Source: an uncultured Clostridia bacterium (GTDB taxonomy: Bacteria > Bacillota > Clostridia > Oscillospirales > UBA644). Taken from it: DNA of 58,261 bases. Under the pieces are notes generated by a model, which was not told the origin of the DNA, made no database searches, and saw nothing but the letters and a program-made list of their open reading frames with translations. Both the position numbers and the translations under genes were made by a program. The stretch lies in the NCBI GenBank assembly GCA_948443805.1, contig CAOJUB010000011.1:1-58261 (forward strand), given 5' to 3'. This document shows positions 41,663 to 49,881 of the stretch, one piece after another (the stretch's first letter is position 1; every line of letters starts with the position of its first letter).

Positions 41663-42589
41663 TTAATCGGCTTTTCCGACATATTCTTCATAGGTAAGAT
41701 TCTGATCCATAATTTTATAGGAATGTTCGGTTCCGACAAAGCGGTAATGCCATGGTTCATAGATAATTTTGGTGATGGCTGTTTTTTCTTTGGGATACCG
41801 CAGGATAAAGCCGTATTCTTTGCAGTGTTCTTTTAACCAACGGTAAGCGTCGGTTTGGTCAAAGTTTTCATTCAGCCGCTGATATTCCGGTGTTACGATA
41901 TCCGCCGCCAGGCCGGTTTCATGTTCGCTGGTTCCCGGAACGGCATTGATTGTCGCGGCTACCTCCGCGGCTTCGTCATAGGAAAGGGAAGGATCTTCGC
42001 CCATCACGATATTGATCCGGTTTTCATACAGCTGCCGTTGATAGGCCGTTGTTCGGTAAGTGGAACAGATCAGCAGATCAATTCCGTCATTTTTGGCTGC
42101 GGCGATCATGGCTTTCATTGCCGGTGCGGCGCGGTAGTCCATCTGATAATCGCCCTGAACCGGCGCGAGTTTTACCGTTTCATGATAGCCGGCAGGAAGA
42201 GCATAGTCGGGATTACAGAGGATCGTGCTCCATTCTCCTCCGGGGAAGGATTTTTGGTTCTCTTCGGGTTTTGGTTCATTTTGATCCGGTGTTTCGGGTT
42301 TTGGTTCTTGCTTCGGTTTTTCGGTTTCATTTGGCTTGGCCGGTGTTTCTGTATTATTGGGGGTTTGCTGCGGTTCCTGCACTTCCGGAGGATTTGGTTC
42401 GGCAACTTCCGGGTTTTCATTCGGCGTTTGCGGCTGAGAATCCTGATATTGTGCGTCGGCCGGGTCGGCCGGCCGGTCGGTTTCTTTGGGCAGTATCAAT
42501 TTGATAACCACTGCTGTTATGATGACCAGAACTGCGAGAAGCGGAATCAGGATCGTGATCGGATTGTTTTTCTTTTTCACGGCAACCAT
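41663..42589 (-). CDS. D,D-carboxypeptidase, VanY/M15B family
   Basis: 308 residues: short cytoplasmic N-terminus, one membrane span (about 11-33), a Pro/Glu/Asn-rich extended spacer (about 38-113) that can cross the cell wall, then the catalytic domain. Zinc ligands are H223 and D230 in SEHETGLAADI and H281 in EPWHYRFVG, with the usual Glu just before the last His. It removes terminal D-Ala from peptidoglycan stems. No vanH/A/X genes are near, so it is a housekeeping enzyme rather than part of a vancomycin cluster. A GTG at 42580 has better ribosome-binding spacing than the ATG at 42589. Confidence 0.9.
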   Translation of the reverse strand: MVAVKKKNNPITILIPLLAVLVIITAVVIKLILPKETDRPADPADAQYQDSQPQTPNENPEVAEPNPPEVQEPQQTPNNTETPAKPNETEKPKQEPKPETPDQNEPKPEENQKSFPGGEWSTILCNPDYALPAGYHETVKLAPVQGDYQMDYRAAPAMKAMIAAAKNDGIDLLICSTYRTTAYQRQLYENRINIVMGEDPSLSYDEAAEVAATINAVPGTSEHETGLAADIVTPEYQRLNENFDQTDAYRWLKEHCKEYGFILRYPKEKTAITKIIYEPWHYRFVGTEHSYKIMDQNLTYEEYVGKAD

Positions 42590-42631
42590 CTCTTTCTTTT
42601 TGTGTTGGTTTGGGTTTTTTTATGATAAAAA

Positions 42632-43798
42632 TTACGGCGCGCTTGGTTTTTTCCCTTGTTTTTGTTCCTTGTCCTTTTGGTTCAGCCTTCGCAGCGTTTC
42701 TTTTTGAATGATCGCATAAATCACCGCGAAAAGGGGAACGCCGATCAACATTCCGGCAATACCGAAAAGACCGCCGCCGATAAAGGTTGCAACCATGGTC
42801 CAGATGGGCGGAAGATCAATGGATTCTCCGGTTACTTTCGGTCCGATTACATTGCCGTCCAGCTGCTGCAGAACCAAAATAAATACCGTAAACCATACCG
42901 CCTGCATGGGATCGACCATGAGCAGAATAAAAATAGAGGGGATAGCGCCGAGAAACGGGCCGAAAACCGGAATGACATTGGTGACACCAATAATCACGCT
43001 GATCATCATCGGGTATTCCCACCGGAAAATCAGCATGAAAAGAAAACAAAGAACGCCGACAATCAACGAATCGATCAGCCTTGCCGAGAGAAAACCGCTG
43101 AAGGTTTTGATCGACAGTGCCATCGTTTCGGAAAGCGCGGTATGGATATTTTCCGGGAAAATTGCCTGAGAAAGCCGCTTGCACTGTGTCATCAGCTTCT
43201 TTTTATCGGTGAGGATGTAAATTGACAGAATCAGGCCGACAATTGTATTGGTAATGGCCGAAGCTACATTTTTAGTCAGGTCAAAAATTTTGGGGAAAAC
43301 GCCGGTGATAATCTGCGGGAAATTTTTTATAATTTCATTGAGCAGTTTTTCTACGCCGGAAAAGAGAGTTTCTTCTATGTTCAGCCATTCGGCGGTACGG
43401 CCAAAAAGCTGCTGCAAATTTTCCAGATATCCGTTAAAGTTTTGGATAAACAGATTAATGGAATTCATTAAACTCGGGATAAACAGAAGAATGATTACTG
43501 CGATAATGGCGAAGAAAACCAGATAGGAGGCTGCGATGGCTGCCGGTTTGATCCATTTGGGCGTTTTCTGCGGAGCAGACCGTTTTTTTCTGAAATATTT
43601 TCCGGCAAAAAGATCGGTCAGAAAATTACAGAGCGGATTCAGAATAAACGCGATGGCAATTCCGATAAAGAGGGGGGAAAGCAGGGAAAAACAGGTAGAA
43701 ATCAGACCGAGAATCCAGTCGATTTTTACAATCGCTGCAACCAGAACAATACTGACCGTGACAAGCAGGAGCAGACTTTTGAACAGCTTTTTATCCAT
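42632..43798 (-). CDS. AI-2E family transporter
   Basis: 388 residues with about eight membrane spans. The conserved C-terminal block (GVTNVIPVFGPFLGAIPSIF, then QLDGNVIGPKVTGESIDLPP and GGGLFGIAGMLIGVPL) identifies the family, named for autoinducer-2 export but including Na+/H+ antiporters and sporulation proteins such as YtvI. Function here is open. The ATG at 43798 has AGGAAG upstream; the in-frame extension to 43927 overlaps the divergent promoter and is rejected. It may be co-transcribed with the VanY-type gene 42 bases downstream. Confidence 0.88.
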   Translation of the reverse strand: MDKKLFKSLLLLVTVSIVLVAAIVKIDWILGLISTCFSLLSPLFIGIAIAFILNPLCNFLTDLFAGKYFRKKRSAPQKTPKWIKPAAIAASYLVFFAIIAVIILLFIPSLMNSINLFIQNFNGYLENLQQLFGRTAEWLNIEETLFSGVEKLLNEIIKNFPQIITGVFPKIFDLTKNVASAITNTIVGLILSIYILTDKKKLMTQCKRLSQAIFPENIHTALSETMALSIKTFSGFLSARLIDSLIVGVLCFLFMLIFRWEYPMMISVIIGVTNVIPVFGPFLGAIPSIFILLMVDPMQAVWFTVFILVLQQLDGNVIGPKVTGESIDLPPIWTMVATFIGGGLFGIAGMLIGVPLFAVIYAIIQKETLRRLNQKDKEQKQGKKPSAP

Positions 43799-43891
43799 CG
43801 TTTCTTCCTTTCCGAACAAAATCATACCATTATCAGTATACACGAAAAGTTCTTTTTTTGCAATAGAAGCTTTTAAAATGTCAAATTCTTG

Positions 43892-43920
43892 TTGACAATC
43901 GTGTTTTTTTGTGCTATGAT
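43892..43920 (+). promoter_or_regulatory. Sigma-A-type promoter of the Gfo/Idh gene
   Basis: TTGACA (43892-43897), 17-base spacer, TATGAT (43915-43920), about 85 bases before the ATG at 44005. Confidence 0.78.
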
Positions 43921-44004
43921 AGACCAAACGGCAGTAATTGGTTTTTTCAGAGTGGCTGCAGTTGGTTTTTGTTATGATATTGAGTGTGATCTGGGAGGTT
44001 TTTT

Positions 44005-45075
44005 ATGGCAGTGCATCAAGCGGCGATTATCGGGCTCGGCGCAATTGGCGCCGGGGCTCATGCTCCGAATTATGCAAAAAATGAACGGGTGCAGGTTCGC
44101 TATCTGTGCGATCTGGTTCCGGAAAAATCCAAGTGGGCTAAAGAACATTTTGAGTTGAAAGACGCGGAGATTCTGACCGATTATACAGAGTTGCTCGGCA
44201 GGACGGACTACGATGTGGTTTCGGTTTGTCTTCCGAATTATCTTCATGCGCCGGTATCGGTGGATTTTCTTAACGCAGGGAAGGATGTCCTCTGTGAAAA
44301 ACCGATTTCGGTTTCAATGGAAAAGGCGCTGGAGATGAAGGAGGCGGCCGACCGGAACGGGAGAATTCTGAATATCGGTGTGGTAAACCGTTTTAACGGC
44401 TATGTCGATGAGCTGCGGAAAATCGTGGAGTCGGGAGAGCTTGGAGAAGTCTATCACATTTATTGTTCGTTCCGGGATTGTCGGCGGATTCCCGGCATGG
44501 GCGGATGGTTCACTGAGAAAAAGTATTCCGGCGGCGGTGTTCTGATCGATTGGGGCGTCCATTATATTGACTTGATTCTTTATATTCTCGGAAATCCGGA
44601 TATCTGCACGGTTTCCGGTAAGGCTTTCTGCAAGCTTGGTTCTCCTATGAAAGATTATGTGTTTGAAAATATGTGGGCCGGTCCGCCGAATTATGACGGC
44701 GTATATGATGTCGATGATTCCGTTACCGGTTTTGTCCGGACTTCCGGCCCCACTATTTCTCTGAACGGAGCCTGGGCGCAGAATATCGGCGAAAGCGAAT
44801 GTTTTATTGATTTTCTCGGAACGAAAGGCGGCGCACGGCTTCAATACGGAAAAGAATTTACCCTTACGCAGACAGCAGATGGAAAAGTTGTTCATCATAC
44901 GCCGGAAATCAGCGCGCCGGATATGTTTTATGCCGAAATTGATGCTTTTCTGGATTCGGTGGAAACCCGGGAGAAGAACCGTGCGAATATCGACCGGGTG
45001 CTGATTACCCAGAAAATTTTGAATGGGATTTATGATTCTTCCACAAAGAACCGAGAGATTGTTTTTCCCTCTTGA
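44005..45075 (+). CDS. Gfo/Idh/MocA family NAD(P)-dependent oxidoreductase
   Basis: 356 residues. The N-terminal Rossmann domain has IIGLGAIGAGAHAP, then VVSVCLPNYLHAP and the signature CEKPISVS with the conserved Lys. The C-terminal domain contains GGGVLIDWGVHYIDLILY with the Asp and His expected for catalysis. Such enzymes oxidise sugars or inositols; the substrate is not evident, and neighbours give no pathway. GGGAGG precedes the ATG. The last bases of the gene are the first copy of a 50-base tandem repeat that continues past the stop codon. Confidence 0.9.
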   Translation: MAVHQAAIIGLGAIGAGAHAPNYAKNERVQVRYLCDLVPEKSKWAKEHFELKDAEILTDYTELLGRTDYDVVSVCLPNYLHAPVSVDFLNAGKDVLCEKPISVSMEKALEMKEAADRNGRILNIGVVNRFNGYVDELRKIVESGELGEVYHIYCSFRDCRRIPGMGGWFTEKKYSGGGVLIDWGVHYIDLILYILGNPDICTVSGKAFCKLGSPMKDYVFENMWAGPPNYDGVYDVDDSVTGFVRTSGPTISLNGAWAQNIGESECFIDFLGTKGGARLQYGKEFTLTQTADGKVVHHTPEISAPDMFYAEIDAFLDSVETREKNRANIDRVLITQKILNGIYDSSTKNREIVFPS

Positions 45076-45180
45076 TTTATTGATACAACGGTTCTTCGAA
45101 CCGGGAGATTGTTTTTTCTTCTTGATTTATTGAAATAACGCTTCTTCGAACCGGGAGATTGTTTTTTTCTTTTTGATTTC
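45049..45180 (+). repeat. Tandem 50-base direct repeat, about 2.6 copies
   Basis: Copies begin at 45049, 45099 and 45149, each with AACCGRGAGATTGTTTTT and, in the first two, a following CTTGATTTATTGA and CTTCTTCG-like end; the last copy breaks off near 45180. The period is exactly 50 bases. The first copy contains the last codons and stop of the Gfo/Idh gene. The rest of the intergenic stretch to 45468 is AT-rich, with loose inverted repeats of AAGAAC/GTTCTT, and has no gene. Confidence 0.85.
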
Positions 45181-45468
45181 CCGGAAGAATGGTTTTAAAA
45201 ATCAGTAGATTGTTGTTTGTTACTGTTGTTGAAAAGGAACGTTCTGTTCTCCGCAGACATAGGATAATAAAGAACACGATTCTTTAAAGATCGCGTTCTT
45301 CAGAGAAAATGATTCGCATTTTTCTGATGCTAAACGAATGACAGACCTTTGCGGATCGTATTCTTTTTGTGCAAAAGAATAAGGATCGATATGGTTTGAA
45401 TTCTTTAGGAAGAAACGTTTATGTTTTTCTGATCCAATATGTATGGTATAATAGCGGGGGTGAAACGA

Positions 45469-45603
45469 ATGTTTTTTAATAACAACAGCAATATCTGGAT
45501 CATTATTATTGCCGTGGTGGTTATCTGGCTGCTTTTTGCCGATAATAACGATTGTGGCTGCGGATGCGGTAACAACAACGGCTGTGGCTGCGGCTGCAAC
45601 TGA
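45469..45603 (+). CDS. Small membrane protein with Cys-Gly tail
   Basis: 44 residues, too short for most gene finders. Asn-rich start (MFFNNNSN), one membrane span (IWIIIIAVVVIWLLFA, about 9-24), and a tail in which CGCGCG and GCGCGC flank three Asn residues: eight Cys in the last 16 or so residues. A GGGGGTG ribosome binding site lies six bases upstream and TATAAT at 45447-45452 could be a -10. Such one-span Cys-rich miniproteins occur widely in spore-forming Clostridia and are sometimes spore-associated; a role in metal binding or disulfide crosslinking of an outer layer is only a guess. A strong terminator follows. Confidence 0.7.
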   Translation: MFFNNNSNIWIIIIAVVVIWLLFADNNDCGCGCGNNNGCGCGCN

Positions 45604-45622
45604 TTGGAATTCTGAATAAAAC

Positions 45623-45658
45623 AAAAGAACGGACCGGAAATTTCCGGTCCGTTCTTTT
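45623..45658. terminator. Bidirectional terminator, long perfect palindrome
   Basis: 18 bases (45623-45640) are exactly complementary to 45641-45658, with A-run and T-run at the ends. It separates the Cys-rich miniprotein gene from the convergent M20 peptidase gene ending at 45660. Confidence 0.9.
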
Positions 45659-45659
45659 T

Positions 45660-47057
45660 TCAGCAAAAAAGACGGTAAATTGCCTCTGCGTAAATAGCGG
45701 TAAGATTTAGCAGTGCTTCGATACTGATGTATTCATCCGCGCCGTGAAGGCCGCCGCCTTGGGAAGGATCATTTTCATCGATCGGTCCGAAGGCAACGCC
45801 GCGGCTGTCAAACGCCTTGGCATAAGTTGCGCCCCGGCAGGAGAGAAAAGCAGCGGTCTTTCCTGTGATTTTTTGATAAATTTCCGCCAGCTTTTGCAGG
45901 CGCGGGTCTTCTTTTGGCATATAGGTGCTTTTGTCGGCTTTTTCAATGGTAAAGGCCGCGTTTTCTTTTTGCGCTGTTGCCGAAAGTTGATTGTATATCT
46001 GTTTTTCATCCGCCTGAATCGGAAGCCGGAGATCAATCGAGAGTTTCGGTATTTGCCCCCGGTTATAATCGGCCATCCCGAGATTCATCGTCATATCTCC
46101 GATAATGTCATCGGTGGAAAAGATTCCGAGTTTTTCTCCGCAGAAATCATCGACGAGATAACGTGCCGCGAATTCCAGATAATTGTTTTTGCTTCCGGTT
46201 TTTTCCAGTATGCGGTTCAGGAGCCGGATCATGGAAAAAATTGCGTTTTTTCCTGCCTGCGGCGTGGAACCGTGCGCAGAGATTCCGACTGTCTGTATAA
46301 AAACAGTGTTGCCGGTTATTGAAAATTCCGCATCGGACTGACTCAGAATTTTTTTAATTTCTCCGGTAAGCGCAGGGTCTGTTTTCAGCCGGCTGCGGCA
46401 AAGATCCGCCACACAGTTATACGCCCGTCCGCCGGACAGTTCTTCCAGCAAAACCGAGCCGGATTCCCGGATTTCCGGAAAGCTGAAATCGGCGAAAATA
46501 ACGCCGGCTTCAGCAAAAACAATCGGGAAACTGCTGTCCGGCGTCAGGCCGAAATCCGGAAGACCGTTTTCGTTTACGTACCGTTTTAAATCTTCCATTC
46601 CCCGTTCTTCATCTCCGCCGAGGATCAGCCGGATTTCCGCTTTCGGTTCGATTCCCAGGCATTTGAGCGCCTTTAAGGCATATAAAACGGCGATTGCCGG
46701 CCCTTTGTCGTCAAGAACGCCTCTGCCGTAAATCTTTCCGTCCCGGATCGATGCTTTCCAGGGATCCCGGCTCCAGCCGTCGCCGGCAGGAACAACGTCG
46801 AGGTGGCTGGCAATATATACTTTTTCCGGAGATTTCTGTTCTTTTCCGCCGTACAGAATCTCGGTGCAGTAGCCGTTATTTTTTGCGCGGAAACCCATCT
46901 CCGCCGCCATTTTTGCAGCAAGTTCCAGGGCTTTTCCGACAGGCTCTCCGTAAGGATACTGCGCTGTCGGGTTCTGAAAATAACTGGGAATCTGAACCAT
47001 CGCAATCACGTCTTTGACGATCCTGTCCCGGTGCAGTTCGGCAAAATCTTTAAACAT
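45660..47057 (-). CDS. M20 family dipeptidase (PepV/Sapep-like)
   Basis: 465 residues, cytoplasmic zinc dipeptidase. Metal-site motifs are ASHLDVVPAGDGW (His and Asp), GRGVLDDKGP (bridging Asp) and GGDEERGMEDL (catalytic Glu and ligand). A lid domain lies between about 185 and 385, and the final His is in GGGLHGADEYIS. It would release amino acids from dipeptides, possibly including D-residues from wall turnover. The start at 47057 shares one base with the stop of rhaB (TGATG), so translation is coupled to the sugar kinase, an unusual functional pairing. Confidence 0.9.
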   Translation of the reverse strand: MFKDFAELHRDRIVKDVIAMVQIPSYFQNPTAQYPYGEPVGKALELAAKMAAEMGFRAKNNGYCTEILYGGKEQKSPEKVYIASHLDVVPAGDGWSRDPWKASIRDGKIYGRGVLDDKGPAIAVLYALKALKCLGIEPKAEIRLILGGDEERGMEDLKRYVNENGLPDFGLTPDSSFPIVFAEAGVIFADFSFPEIRESGSVLLEELSGGRAYNCVADLCRSRLKTDPALTGEIKKILSQSDAEFSITGNTVFIQTVGISAHGSTPQAGKNAIFSMIRLLNRILEKTGSKNNYLEFAARYLVDDFCGEKLGIFSTDDIIGDMTMNLGMADYNRGQIPKLSIDLRLPIQADEKQIYNQLSATAQKENAAFTIEKADKSTYMPKEDPRLQKLAEIYQKITGKTAAFLSCRGATYAKAFDSRGVAFGPIDENDPSQGGGLHGADEYISIEALLNLTAIYAEAIYRLFC

Positions 47058-48526
47058 CAGAGTGCAAACCCCTTAATTTTTTTGAACTGCTGATATTTCT
47101 GATCCCAGCGTTCCGTGTCTTTCGGCGTATATTCCTCTACATCGAAGGGAAGTTTTCTTGCTTCTTCTACGTTTTCAATCTCGCCTGCTGCAATCAGCTG
47201 CATGATGATGTTTCCGAGAGCCGTTGCTTCTACCGGTCCCGCTGTGACCCGTTTTCCTGTTGCATTGGCGGTGAAGGCACAGAGATTTTTATCTTTTGTT
47301 CCGCCGCCGATAATATGAATGACGTCGATGGAATGGCCGAGGATATCTTCCAACGCTTCAATATAATAGCGGTAGGTAAGCGCTAGGCTTTCGAGAATAC
47401 AAAGAATGGTCTGTCCTTTGGTTTTCACCGGATTTTGTCCGGTTTTTTTCAAAAATTCCGAAATTCTTCCCGGCATATTGCCCGCCGGGGTAAAGAGGGG
47501 ACAGTTCGGGTCGATAAAAACATCGGCTGAGGTTTCGGTTTCCAGCATTTTGTCAATATCTTTGAAAGAAAGTTCGCAGCCTTCCCGAATCCATTGCCTC
47601 CGGGTTTCCTGAATCAGCCACAGGCCTGAAATGTTACGAAGAAAACAGAAGGTATCCTCCACGCCGCCTTCATTGGTGATTTCCGAACGGAAACTCTTTT
47701 CGTTAATAATGGGTTCGGTCGTTTCCGCTCCCAGAAGCGACCAGGTTCCGCTGGAAATATAGCAGGATTTTTCTCCTTTTTTGATCGGCGCCGCGACGAT
47801 GGCCGATGCGGTGTCGTGCGAGGCCACGGCAACGACTTTCGCTGGGTGGATTCCGATTTCATCGGTCAATTCTTTTTTCAAATGGCCGATGACGGTTCCC
47901 GGTTTGACAATTTTGGGAAACATTTCCGTATCAAAGCCGAGCTGCCGGAGTAGTTCAAAGTCGTAATCTCTTTTTTCCGCTTTCAAGAACTGTGAAGTCG
48001 AGGCTTCGGTATATTCCGCGACCTTTTCTCCGGTCAGAAAATAAGCGAAGAGGTCGGGAATAAACAGTAAGGTTTTCGCGCGGGAAAGAAGCGCCGGGCG
48101 CTGCTGCTTGAGGGCAAACAGTTGATACAGGGTGTTGATGGTCAGAAACTGTATTCCGGTTCTTTGGTAGATCGTTTCTTTGGCGCAGGCCTGAAAAAGG
48201 CTTTTTTCAATATTTTCAGTCCTTTTGTCCCGGTAATGCACCGGGTTTTCCAGCAGATAACCATCTTCATCGAGCAGACCGAAATCCACGCCCCAGGTAT
48301 CGATACCGATGGTGTCAATATCCGGATGACCGAGATTTACGCATTTTGTCAAACTCTGTTTAATTTCAAAAAACAGACGGAGGATATCCCAGTAAAAGGT
48401 TCCGCCGGCTTCCACGGGATCATTGGAAAAACGGTGAATTTCCTCTGTTTTCAGAACGCCGTTTTCATAGATTCCCAAAATGGCGCGGCCGCTGGACGCC
48501 CCGAAATCGAACGCGAGAGTTTTCAT
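47057..48526 (-). CDS. rhaB: Rhamnulokinase
   Basis: 489 residues, FGGY carbohydrate kinase. RhaB phosphorylates L-rhamnulose at C1. The N-terminal LAFDFGASSGRAILG and IDTWGVDFGLLD are characteristic of RhaB, as are SHDTASAIVAAP (catalytic Asp region), YISSGTWSLLG and the C-terminal IGGGTKDKNLCAFTANATG. Length is normal. It follows the tandem class II aldolase by 47 bases, matching a rhamnose (or fucose-like) breakdown route, but rhamnose isomerase and transporter are not in the window. The ribosome binding site is poor, so coupling to upstream translation is possible. Confidence 0.92.
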   Translation of the reverse strand: MKTLAFDFGASSGRAILGIYENGVLKTEEIHRFSNDPVEAGGTFYWDILRLFFEIKQSLTKCVNLGHPDIDTIGIDTWGVDFGLLDEDGYLLENPVHYRDKRTENIEKSLFQACAKETIYQRTGIQFLTINTLYQLFALKQQRPALLSRAKTLLFIPDLFAYFLTGEKVAEYTEASTSQFLKAEKRDYDFELLRQLGFDTEMFPKIVKPGTVIGHLKKELTDEIGIHPAKVVAVASHDTASAIVAAPIKKGEKSCYISSGTWSLLGAETTEPIINEKSFRSEITNEGGVEDTFCFLRNISGLWLIQETRRQWIREGCELSFKDIDKMLETETSADVFIDPNCPLFTPAGNMPGRISEFLKKTGQNPVKTKGQTILCILESLALTYRYYIEALEDILGHSIDVIHIIGGGTKDKNLCAFTANATGKRVTAGPVEATALGNIIMQLIAAGEIENVEEARKLPFDVEEYTPKDTERWDQKYQQFKKIKGFAL

Positions 48527-48573
48527 ATTTGTAAACCGTACCTTTCTTAATTATTCAGCAGGAGGCCAAACGC

Positions 48574-49839
48574 TTACCAGCCCTGGAAGTTTTCATTGAT
48601 TTCTTTTACTTCCGCGTCGGTAATGCTGGCGATATTTCCGAGTTTCAGTGCGGAAAGCACGCTGTTGGCGCTGTATTCGAGGACTTCCAGCCGGTCAAAG
48701 GCCTGAAGCGGTGTTTTTCCTGCGGTCAGCACGCATTCTTTTTCAACCAGAACAACCGGAACCGTTGTGCTGATGGTTTCGCTGATCGTTCCGTCGGCCA
48801 GCGCGGAGAAGGGCGCGGTTTTGATATCCCGGAGCATGATATAACTTTCCGGAATCAGCCTTGCGTTAAAGTTTTTGCCGGAGAGAACAAAGGCCATAAT
48901 GTGCGGCGGATATGCCAGATAAAGAGTGTTGAATTCGGGGTGTTTCTCATAGATTGAAAGCAGCATAGCGTAGGTCGGATCGGGGGTTTTTCCTTCTTCG
49001 ACCTGGCCGTCTTTGATTTTTACGATGTCTTCAGGCGTCAGGCTGTTTCGGTCTTTGCCTGCCGGGGTGATCAAAATGCTGCCGTCTTCCAGTTTTACTG
49101 CAAGAGTGCCGTCCAGGCATGAGGTGATATTCAGCGTATAGGAACGTTTGCAGAGATCGCAGATTTCCTGCCGCTGTTTCTGCTCTTCTTCGCTTTGGCT
49201 GCCGTTGACAAAGGTTTTGGCGGCCGGCGGTTCAATTTTATTTTTTGTCCGGTATTCGGCGAGGCTGCAGCCTGCGGTATTGGCGTTAATCTGCATTCTG
49301 GCGGCAAAATCCAGGCTTTCATAAAGAGAATAGGCTTCGTCAAGGTCTTTCCCTCCGACAACGGCGCCGTGAGAGTCCATCATGACGATATCGTATCCTT
49401 TTTTGAATTCTTCCGCAATAATATTTCCGAGTTTCAGGCTTCCCGGCAGCGAATAAGCGGAGGTGGAAATATTGCTGCACATCTTTTCGGTGTGAGAGGT
49501 CAGGTGCACGTTCGGTATGGTGCGGGTGACGGCAAATGCAACGATTGCCGGGGCGTGCGCGTGAACGATTGCTTTGATGTCCGGGCGCAGTTTATACACA
49601 TTGCTGTGAAACGGCAGTTCACAGGAGGGTTTGTGTTTTCCTTCCACCGTTCCATCGGGGCGGACTTTGATAATGTCGTCAAGAGTCAGGCGGCCTTTAT
49701 CAATAGCGCTCGGGGTGATATAAATGTTGCCCTCTTCGTCAATGGTCGAGATATTTCCGCCGGAGGTCGTTGTCAGACCGCGGTAGTAAACTCGGTTGAT
49801 GATTTCCAGTACTTTTTCAGCGGGGTTTGTGTTTTTCAT
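48574..49839 (-). CDS. Tandem class II aldolase/adducin protein, second domain degenerate
   Basis: 421 residues made of two related domains. Domain 1 (about 1-200) has TTSGGNIS for substrate phosphate, E74 in CELPFH, the zinc ligands H93 and H95 in VHAHAP, and H157 in DSHGAVV: a complete class II aldolase site of the rhamnulose- or fuculose-1-phosphate type. Domain 2 (about 225-421) keeps the fold (ILITPAGKDRNSLTPEDIV, FNTLYLAYPPHIMAFVLSG) but the ligand positions read Leu, Tyr and Glu, so it cannot bind zinc. A plausible aldolase step after RhaB, giving lactaldehyde and dihydroxyacetone phosphate. Single-domain relatives have 200-280 residues. Confidence 0.82.
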   Translation of the reverse strand: MKNTNPAEKVLEIINRVYYRGLTTTSGGNISTIDEEGNIYITPSAIDKGRLTLDDIIKVRPDGTVEGKHKPSCELPFHSNVYKLRPDIKAIVHAHAPAIVAFAVTRTIPNVHLTSHTEKMCSNISTSAYSLPGSLKLGNIIAEEFKKGYDIVMMDSHGAVVGGKDLDEAYSLYESLDFAARMQINANTAGCSLAEYRTKNKIEPPAAKTFVNGSQSEEEQKQRQEICDLCKRSYTLNITSCLDGTLAVKLEDGSILITPAGKDRNSLTPEDIVKIKDGQVEEGKTPDPTYAMLLSIYEKHPEFNTLYLAYPPHIMAFVLSGKNFNARLIPESYIMLRDIKTAPFSALADGTISETISTTVPVVLVEKECVLTAGKTPLQAFDRLEVLEYSANSVLSALKLGNIASITDAEVKEINENFQGW

Positions 49840-49881
49840 GATTGTTATACTCCAATCTGCCGGTAACCGGCAAATAAATTT

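Noticed and set aside
41663-42589. Vancomycin resistance cluster member
   Set aside because: The VanY-type enzyme stands without vanH, vanA/B, vanX or VanRS genes, so a housekeeping carboxypeptidase is the simpler reading.
41855-42625. Plus-strand frame of 256 codons opposite the VanY-type gene
   Set aside because: The opposite strand encodes a complete M15 peptidase with all zinc ligands; the plus frame is Phe/Arg/Cys-rich shadow.
45049-45180. CRISPR array
   Set aside because: Units are directly adjacent with an exact 50-base period and no variable spacers; there are no cas genes.
45220-45666. Minus-strand frame of 148 codons over the Cys-rich miniprotein
   Set aside because: Ala/Val/Thr/Asn repeats in it arise from reading the Cys-Gly codons backwards; the plus-strand frame has the promoter, ribosome binding site and terminator.
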